In this document: in pieces, positions 7,669 to 12,360 of the stretch
How the letters are laid out: each line of letters starts with the position of its first letter
How positions within the stretch are numbered: the stretch's first letter is position 1
NCBI GenBank assembly: GCA_050329575.1
Contig: JBHJOP010000050.1
Coordinates: forward strand, 1-12,360
Reading direction: 5' to 3'
Length of the DNA stretch: 12,360 nucleotides
From: JAUXFS01 sp050329575
GTDB taxonomy: Bacteria > Pseudomonadota > Alphaproteobacteria > Rhodospirillales > Defluviicoccaceae
The notes under the pieces: generated by a model
Seen by the model: the letters and a program-made list of their open reading frames with translations, nothing else
Told to the model about the DNA's origin: nothing
The model's database searches: none
Program-made: the position numbers and the translations under genes

Positions 7669-9066
7669 TCAGACGCGGACGGTCTTGCCGGGGTTCATGA
7701 TGCCGCCGGGGTCGAGCGCCCGCTTGATCGCCGCCATCACCGCCAGCGCCGGGCCGTGCTCGAGGACGAGGTAGTCGAGCTTGCCGAGGCCGACCCCGTG
7801 TTCGCCGGTGCAGGTGCCGTCCATCGCCAGCGCGCGGCGGATCAGGCGGTCGTTGAGCCGGTGGGCGGCGGCGACCTCGGCCTCATCCTCGGGATCCAGA
7901 ACGAAGGTGACGTGGAAATTGCCGTCGCCGACGTGGCCGACGATCGGTGCCGTCAGCCCGCTTGCCTCGATGTCGCGGCGGGTCTCGACGATGCAGTCGG
8001 TGAGCCGCGAGATCGGCACGCAGACATCGGTCGGCCACATCCGGCAGCCGGGCCTCAGCGCCTTCGCGGCGTAGGCGGCATCGTGGCGGGCCGCCCACAG
8101 CCGATCGCGGTCCTCGGGGCGGATCGCCCACCGGAAGTCGCCGCCGCCGCGATCGCGGCAGATCGCGGCGACGGTCGCCGCCTGCTCGCCGACACCGGCG
8201 TCGGTACCGTGGAACTCCAGGAACAGGGTCGGCTGGGCGGGATGGGCGAGGCCGGAATAGGCGTTGCAGGCGGCCATCTGCACCTCGTCGAGGAGCTCGA
8301 TGCGAGCGATCGGCACCGCCACCTGGATGGTATCGACCACCGCTGCGACCGCGTCACCGACGGTCGCGAACGACACCGCTGCCGCGGCGATCGCCTCGGG
8401 GAGGGGATGCAGGCGCAGCGTCACCTCGGTGATCACGCCGAGCGTCCCCTCGCTGCCGACGAACAGCCGGGTGAGATCGTAGCCGGCCGACGATTTCCGG
8501 GCACGGCGCGCCGTGCGGATGACAGTGCCGTCGGCGAGCACCACGGTGAGCGCGATCACGTTGTCGCGCATGGTGCCGTAACGGACGGCGTTGGTGCCCG
8601 ACGCCCGGGTCGCGGCCATGCCGCCGAGGGAGGCATCGGCCCCGGGGTCGATCGGGAAGAACAGCCCGGTGGCGCGCAGGTCCTGGTTCAACCGCTTGCG
8701 GGTGACCCCGGCCTCGACGGTGGCGTCCATGTCGGCGGCGTTGACGGCGACGATGCGGTCCATGCGGCCGAGATCGACACTGACGCCCCCCGCGACCGCG
8801 GCGAAGTGGCCCTCCACCGAGGTGCCGGTCCCGAAGGGGATGACCGGGGCGTCGTGGCGGGCGCATGCGGCGACCACCGCCGCGACCTCGGCCGTCGTCT
8901 CGGGGAACACCACCGCCTCGGGCGGCAGCGTCGGCCCGAAGAACTCGTCGCGACCGTGCTGCTCGCGCACCGCCGCCGCCGTTGACAGCCGCTCGCCGAC
9001 GATGCCTCGCAGCGCGGCCATCAGGTCGGCGCCGACCCGGGCCGGGCGGGCGGCCGAGACCGTCAC
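7669..9066 (-). CDS. dld: FAD-linked D-lactate dehydrogenase (cytochrome type, LDHD-like)
   Basis: This 465-residue protein has the PCMH/VAO fold: an N-terminal FAD-binding domain with FGTGTSVEGH (78-87), DPGADASLGGM (140-150) and GSEGTLGVITE (204-214), and a C-terminal FAD-oxidase cap with GHVGDGNFH (377-385), GEHGVGLGK (421-429) and a DPGGIMNPGK ending. It most resembles the mitochondrial/bacterial LDHD-type D-lactate dehydrogenase, which oxidises D-lactate or related D-2-hydroxyacids to 2-oxoacids and reduces a cytochrome or other acceptor. It is not the membrane-anchored E. coli Dld type. The start is a GTG (9064-9066) overlapping the glcF stop as GTGA, with a GGA about 8 bases upstream, which suggests translational coupling. 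An internal ATG at residue 16 is a weaker alternative. It is the last gene of the glc operon. Substrate specificity cannot be read from sequence, and glycolate or 2-hydroxyglutarate activity is possible. Confidence 0.82.
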   Translation of the reverse strand: MTVSAARPARVGADLMAALRGIVGERLSTAAAVREQHGRDEFFGPTLPPEAVVFPETTAEVAAVVAACARHDAPVIPFGTGTSVEGHFAAVAGGVSVDLGRMDRIVAVNAADMDATVEAGVTRKRLNQDLRATGLFFPIDPGADASLGGMAATRASGTNAVRYGTMRDNVIALTVVLADGTVIRTARRARKSSAGYDLTRLFVGSEGTLGVITEVTLRLHPLPEAIAAAAVSFATVGDAVAAVVDTIQVAVPIARIELLDEVQMAACNAYSGLAHPAQPTLFLEFHGTDAGVGEQAATVAAICRDRGGGDFRWAIRPEDRDRLWAARHDAAYAAKALRPGCRMWPTDVCVPISRLTDCIVETRRDIEASGLTAPIVGHVGDGNFHVTFVLDPEDEAEVAAAHRLNDRLIRRALAMDGTCTGEHGVGLGKLDYLVLEHGPALAVMAAIKRALDPGGIMNPGKTVRV

Positions 9067-10361
9067 CAGGTTCGTCCGTCGAGCGGCGCCGGTCTCGGCC
9101 CGCCGGTCGCCCAGTCGAGCAACTCCACCGTGTGGACCATCGGCACGCGGGTGCCGCCCGAGATGTGGGTGAGACAGCCGATGTTGCCGGCGGCGATGAT
9201 CTCCGGCTCAGTGGCCTCCAGGTTGGCCACCTTGCGGTCGCGCAGCCGCATCGACAGCTCCGGTTGCAGGATACTGTAGGTGCCCGCCGAGCCGCAGCAG
9301 AGATGCGCTTCCGCCGGTTCGCGGACCCGGAAGCCGGCCTCACCCAGCAGCCGCTTCGACTGAGTTCGGAGCCCGAGGCCATGCTGCATCGAGCACGCAG
9401 TGTGATAGGTGACGGCCTGCCCGGTTGTCACCACCGGCTTCTTCAGGCCCAGCTCGACCAGCAGCTCGGAGACGTCGCGACTGATCGCAGCGACCTTCGC
9501 CGCCGGCTCGGCCCATTCGGGTTCGTGGCGGAGCAAATGGCCGTAGTCGCGGAGCGAAACGCCGCAGCCCGAGGCGTTGAACACCACCGCATCCAGCCCG
9601 CCGCCGTCCATCACCCGGACCCAGGCGGCGACATTGGCCCGGGCCGCCGCCCGCGACCTCTCTTCCCAGCCCATGTGATGAACGATGGCGCCGCAGCAGC
9701 CGGCGCCCGCGGCGATCACCACCTCGCAGCCGTGGCGGGTCAGAAGCCGGACCGTGGCGGCGTTGATCTCCGGGCGGAGCACCGGCTGGGCGCAGCCGGT
9801 GAGCAGCGCCACCCGCATCCGCTTCGGACCTTCGGCGGCGAACACCTGCGGCCGGTCGACGTCCGATGGCGGCGACAGCCGGTCGGGGGCCATCGTGACC
9901 ATCCCCTTCAGCCGTCCGGGCAGGAAGCGCGCGAACGGCCGACCGAGCCGACCGCCGATCAGCGACAGCCGGAACAGCTTCGGATTGGGAACCACCGTTG
10001 CCAACATCCACCGCAGCAGCCGCTCCGGCAGCGGCCGGACGTAGGTCTTCTCGATGTGGACCCGGGCATGGTCGACGAGATGAGCGTAGTGCACACCGGA
10101 GGGACAGGTGGTCATGCACGAGAGACAGGTCAGGCAGCGATCGATGTGCTTGACCACCGACGGCGTCGCCGGCCGATCGTTCTCGAGCATGCCCTTGGCG
10201 AGATAGATCCGCCCGCGAGGGCTGTCGAGCTCGTCCCCGAGCAGCACGTAGGTCGGGCAGGTGGCCGTGCACATGCCGCAGTGGACGCAACTCCGCAGGA
10301 TCTGGTCGACCTCCCTGACGTCGGGGTCGGCGAGACGGGCCTCGCTGAACTGGGTTCGCAT
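9063..10361 (-). CDS. glcF: Glycolate oxidase iron-sulfur subunit GlcF
   Basis: This 432-residue protein has two ferredoxin-like 4Fe-4S motifs near the N-terminus (C25, C28, C31, C35 and C76, C79, C82, C86, each ending CP). Two CCG (cysteine-rich) domains follow: C190, C222-C223 and C266; then C323, C355-C356 and C396. This layout is typical of GlcF and heterodisulfide-reductase-like electron carriers. It takes electrons from the flavin subunits GlcD and GlcE and passes them towards the quinone pool at the membrane, as glycolate is oxidised to glyoxylate. The ATG at 10361 lies 4 bases after the glcE stop, with GAGGG inside the end of glcE as a probable ribosome site. Its TGA stop overlaps the GTG start of the dld-like gene. 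All expected cysteines are present. Confidence 0.95.
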   Translation of the reverse strand: MRTQFSEARLADPDVREVDQILRSCVHCGMCTATCPTYVLLGDELDSPRGRIYLAKGMLENDRPATPSVVKHIDRCLTCLSCMTTCPSGVHYAHLVDHARVHIEKTYVRPLPERLLRWMLATVVPNPKLFRLSLIGGRLGRPFARFLPGRLKGMVTMAPDRLSPPSDVDRPQVFAAEGPKRMRVALLTGCAQPVLRPEINAATVRLLTRHGCEVVIAAGAGCCGAIVHHMGWEERSRAAARANVAAWVRVMDGGGLDAVVFNASGCGVSLRDYGHLLRHEPEWAEPAAKVAAISRDVSELLVELGLKKPVVTTGQAVTYHTACSMQHGLGLRTQSKRLLGEAGFRVREPAEAHLCCGSAGTYSILQPELSMRLRDRKVANLEATEPEIIAAGNIGCLTHISGGTRVPMVHTVELLDWATGGPRPAPLDGRTW

Positions 10362-10365
10362 CGTC

Positions 10366-11604
10366 TCACACGCCCTCGTACATGCGGCCGGGGTTGAGCA
10401 CCCGCTTCGGATCGAAGCCGTCCTTGATCCGCCGCGTCAAGGCCGCGAGCGCCGGTGTCTGGGGCTGAAAGACCGGAACCGACGCCCGCACCGCCGCGGC
10501 GGCACGGATCAGAGTGGCATGACCACCGATCGCCGCCACCGCCCGGCGCACCGTCTCGTGTTCGGCATCGGCGGAGGGGGCGAGGGCCAGCCACACCAGC
10601 CCGCCGCCCCAGTCGTAGAACACCTCGCCGCTGGCCGACCCAAGCACTGTGGCTGCGACACGCGCGCCCTCGGCCGGCGGCACCGACAACCGCCACACCG
10701 GGCGGTCGCGGTCGCCTTCGAAGTAGCGGACATCGCACACCTCGCGCCAGAAGGCGCAGGATTCGGCCGCTTCCAGTTCGCCGGCCGGTTCCTTCGCGGC
10801 CAGCGCGTCGCGCAGCGCCGCGGCGCGGAACTCGACCGACGGGCCTGGGCCTTCGATGCGGATCGCGGTCACCGCAGCGGCGGCATCGGCCACCGCCGGC
10901 AGTGCGGAGCGGCCGGCGACACCGGCCGGCAGGTGCACCGCCGCCGAGACGTCCCAGGGACCCTGCAGCGCCTCGGTCATCGCCCGCACGGCGACGTCGT
11001 CGGCGCGGCCGAACAGCAAGACCGTCCGCGTCTGCTCCGGCGCCGGCAGCGCCCGGACGGTGACCTCGGTCATCACCGCCAGCGTTCCGAACGACCCCGT
11101 CACCAGTTTCGACAGATCGAACCCGGTAACGTTCTTGATCACCCGGCCACCGGACTTGAACGCCTCGCCGCGACCGCTGACAGCCTGGAAACCGAGCAGG
11201 TGATCGCGCGCGGCGCCGCTGCGGATGCGCCGAGGTCCGGCGAGGTTGCAGGCGATCGCGCCGCCAAGGGTGCCGCCCACCGCCGCGGCCGTTCCGTTCG
11301 CCGGACCGAGCAGGGCACCGAGATCGGGGGGTTCGAACGCCAGCAACTGGTTTCTGGCGGCGAGCGCCCGCTCCACCTCGGCCAGCGGCGTGCCGGCACG
11401 GGCGGTCAGCACCAGCTCCTCCGGCTCGTAGAGCAGGATGCCGGAGAGCGAGGCGAGTTCGATCCGGTGCTCGGCGGCGACGGGGCGACCCAGCGCGACC
11501 TTGCTCGAACCACCGACCACGTCGAGCGCCTGCTCGGCAGCGGCGGCCCAGCGCACCGCCTCCAGCACGTCGTCGGCGTTGCGCGGGGCGATCGGCGCGG
11601 TCAT
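10366..11604 (-). CDS. glcE: Glycolate oxidase FAD-binding subunit GlcE
   Basis: This 412-residue protein has the FAD-binding PCMH fold in the GlcE form: VVGGSSKVALGRP near the N-terminus (29-41), GGTLGGAIACNLAGPRR (110-126), GGRVIKNVTGFDLSKLVTG (152-170) and a closing DPKRVLNPGRMYEG. The family works with GlcD and GlcF to oxidise glycolate. It is longer than E. coli GlcE (about 350 residues), mainly in the Ala-rich middle and C-terminal half. The ATG at 11602-11604 aligns with the family start but has no visible ribosome-binding site. It overlaps by ATGA with a 14-codon reading frame that does have one. The glcD stop is 42 bases upstream and the glcF ATG 4 bases downstream, so the gene lies inside a single transcription unit. 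Confidence 0.93.
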   Translation of the reverse strand: MTAPIAPRNADDVLEAVRWAAAAEQALDVVGGSSKVALGRPVAAEHRIELASLSGILLYEPEELVLTARAGTPLAEVERALAARNQLLAFEPPDLGALLGPANGTAAAVGGTLGGAIACNLAGPRRIRSGAARDHLLGFQAVSGRGEAFKSGGRVIKNVTGFDLSKLVTGSFGTLAVMTEVTVRALPAPEQTRTVLLFGRADDVAVRAMTEALQGPWDVSAAVHLPAGVAGRSALPAVADAAAAVTAIRIEGPGPSVEFRAAALRDALAAKEPAGELEAAESCAFWREVCDVRYFEGDRDRPVWRLSVPPAEGARVAATVLGSASGEVFYDWGGGLVWLALAPSADAEHETVRRAVAAIGGHATLIRAAAAVRASVPVFQPQTPALAALTRRIKDGFDPKRVLNPGRMYEGV

Positions 11605-11645
11605 CGGCGGCCGGTCGTATCGGCGGGGCGGGGGTCGGTCGCCAT
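11601..11645 (-). other. 14-codon bridging reading frame between glcD and glcE
   Basis: An ATG at 11643-11645 starts one base after the glcD stop codon (TGAGATG). It has a GAGG 7 bases upstream and encodes MATDPRPADTTGRR before a TGA that overlaps the glcE ATG as ATGA. The glcE ATG itself has no evident ribosome site. The small frame may therefore carry ribosomes from glcD to glcE by re-initiation. It could also be chance in a 42-base spacer. The peptide has no recognisable features. Confidence 0.3.
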
Positions 11646-11646
11646 C

Positions 11647-12360
11647 TCAGAACCTCGGCAGGTCGGGGAAGCGGAGCGCGCCGTGGTGGACGTGCATGCG
11701 GCCCAGTTCGGCGCAGCGGTGCAGGGTCGGATAGACCTTGCCCGGGTTGAGCAGTCCACCGGGATCGAAGGCGCACTTCAGCCGCTGCTGGTGATTGAGA
11801 TCGTCCTCGCTGAACATCTCGCCCATCAGGTCGCGCTTCTCGACGCCGACGCCATGCTCGCCGGTCAATACGCCGCCGACCTTGACGCACAGCCGCAGGA
11901 TCTCGGCCCCGAACGCCTCGGCCCGTTCCAGTTCGCCGGGGGCGTTGGCGTCATACAGGATCAGTGGGTGGAGGTTGCCGTCACCGGCATGGAAGACGTT
12001 GGCGCATCGCAGCCCGTAGCGGGTCGACATCTCGGCGATGCCGGTCAGCACCTCCGGCAGTCGGTGGCGGGGGATGGTGCCGTCCATGCACAGATAGTCG
12101 GGTGAGATCCGCCCCATCGCCCCGAACGCGGCCTTGCGGCCGGCCCAGAACGCCTGCCGCTCCTGCTCGCTGCCGCTGGCGCGGACGGTGACCGCTCCGG
12201 CCGCCCTGGCGATCGCGTCCACCCGTTGCACGAGGTGGGCAACCTCCGGCTCGGGCCCGTCGAGTTCGACGATCAGCAGCGCCTCGACGTCCAACGGATA
12301 GCCGGCGTGGACGAAATCCTCGGTCGCCCGGATCGCCGGCCGGTCCATCATCTCCATGCC
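11647..12360 (-). CDS. glcD: Glycolate oxidase subunit GlcD, C-terminal half (partial)
   Basis: About 237 C-terminal residues are present; the frame runs off the right edge, and full GlcD has about 500. The visible part is the FAD-oxidase C-terminal domain: CMDGTIPRHRLPEVL, the flavin/substrate-site motif FHAGDGNLHPLI, GEHGVGVEKRDLM and the closing DPGGLLNPGKVYP, followed by a short GlcD-type tail. GlcD is the main catalytic flavoprotein of glycolate oxidase, taking glycolate (and often D-lactate) to the 2-oxoacid, with GlcE and GlcF as partners. The FAD-binding N-terminal half, the start codon and the operon promoter are outside the window. It heads the visible order glcD-glcE-glcF-dld on the minus strand. 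Confidence 0.95.
   Translation of the reverse strand, partial: GMEMMDRPAIRATEDFVHAGYPLDVEALLIVELDGPEPEVAHLVQRVDAIARAAGAVTVRASGSEQERQAFWAGRKAAFGAMGRISPDYLCMDGTIPRHRLPEVLTGIAEMSTRYGLRCANVFHAGDGNLHPLILYDANAPGELERAEAFGAEILRLCVKVGGVLTGEHGVGVEKRDLMGEMFSEDDLNHQQRLKCAFDPGGLLNPGKVYPTLHRCAELGRMHVHHGALRFPDLPRF

Noticed and set aside
7339..8985. A plus-strand open frame of 548 codons running from inside the kinase gene through the dld-like gene
   Set aside because: It reads an alternative frame of the kinase gene, then the antisense of the flavoprotein gene. Low-complexity composition and no motifs.
10130..11890. A minus-strand open frame of 586 codons across glcF, glcE and glcD
   Set aside because: It is an out-of-frame reading through three recognised genes, Arg-rich and without motifs, so it is not a fusion protein.

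Overview
The window is GC-rich DNA with a strong preference for G or C at third codon positions. Its gene content is typical of a free-living Proteobacterium. The gene types (SSS-transporter/histidine-kinase fusion, three-gene glycolate oxidase, EttA) suggest an alphaproteobacterium of Rhodospirillales type. That placement is inferred from gene types and composition, not from a marker gene. No tRNA, rRNA, CRISPR array, insertion sequence or phage gene was seen.

Layout. (1) Bases 2-127 hold the last 41 codons of an unidentified plus-strand gene. (2) Bases 157-1839 (minus) encode the ribosome-associated ABC-F ATPase EttA. (3) A 220-bp divergent control region (1840-2059) contains a perfect 9-bp inverted repeat and weak promoter-like motifs. 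(4) Bases 2060-7640 (plus) form a compact four-gene signalling cluster: a single-domain response regulator; a membrane-anchored PAS protein whose histidine-kinase core has lost its catalytic motifs and which carries a C-terminal DEDDh 3'-5' exonuclease; a small two-helix membrane protein; and a sodium:solute-symporter/STAC/histidine-kinase fusion resembling CrbS and CbrA. (5) Bases 7669-12360 (minus, convergent) form a tightly packed 2-hydroxyacid oxidation operon: glcD (5' end outside the window), glcE, glcF and a D-lactate-dehydrogenase-like flavoprotein gene.

How the genes may work together. The symporter-kinase probably senses or transports a small carboxylate and is the only protein here with an intact kinase core, so it is the natural phosphodonor for the lone receiver. 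The receiver has no output domain. The adjacent pseudokinase-exonuclease keeps the outline of a DHp/ATPase pair without its catalytic residues, so it may be a docking partner that turns phosphorylation state into nuclease control. This is a hypothesis drawn from motif loss and gene order. The convergent glc/dld operon would oxidise glycolate and D-lactate to glyoxylate and pyruvate and pass electrons to the respiratory chain. A regulatory link to the sensor cluster is conceivable but not shown.

The most notable item is the pseudokinase-exonuclease at 2470-4587 in its transporter-sensor setting. The rest is mostly recognisable core metabolism and translation.
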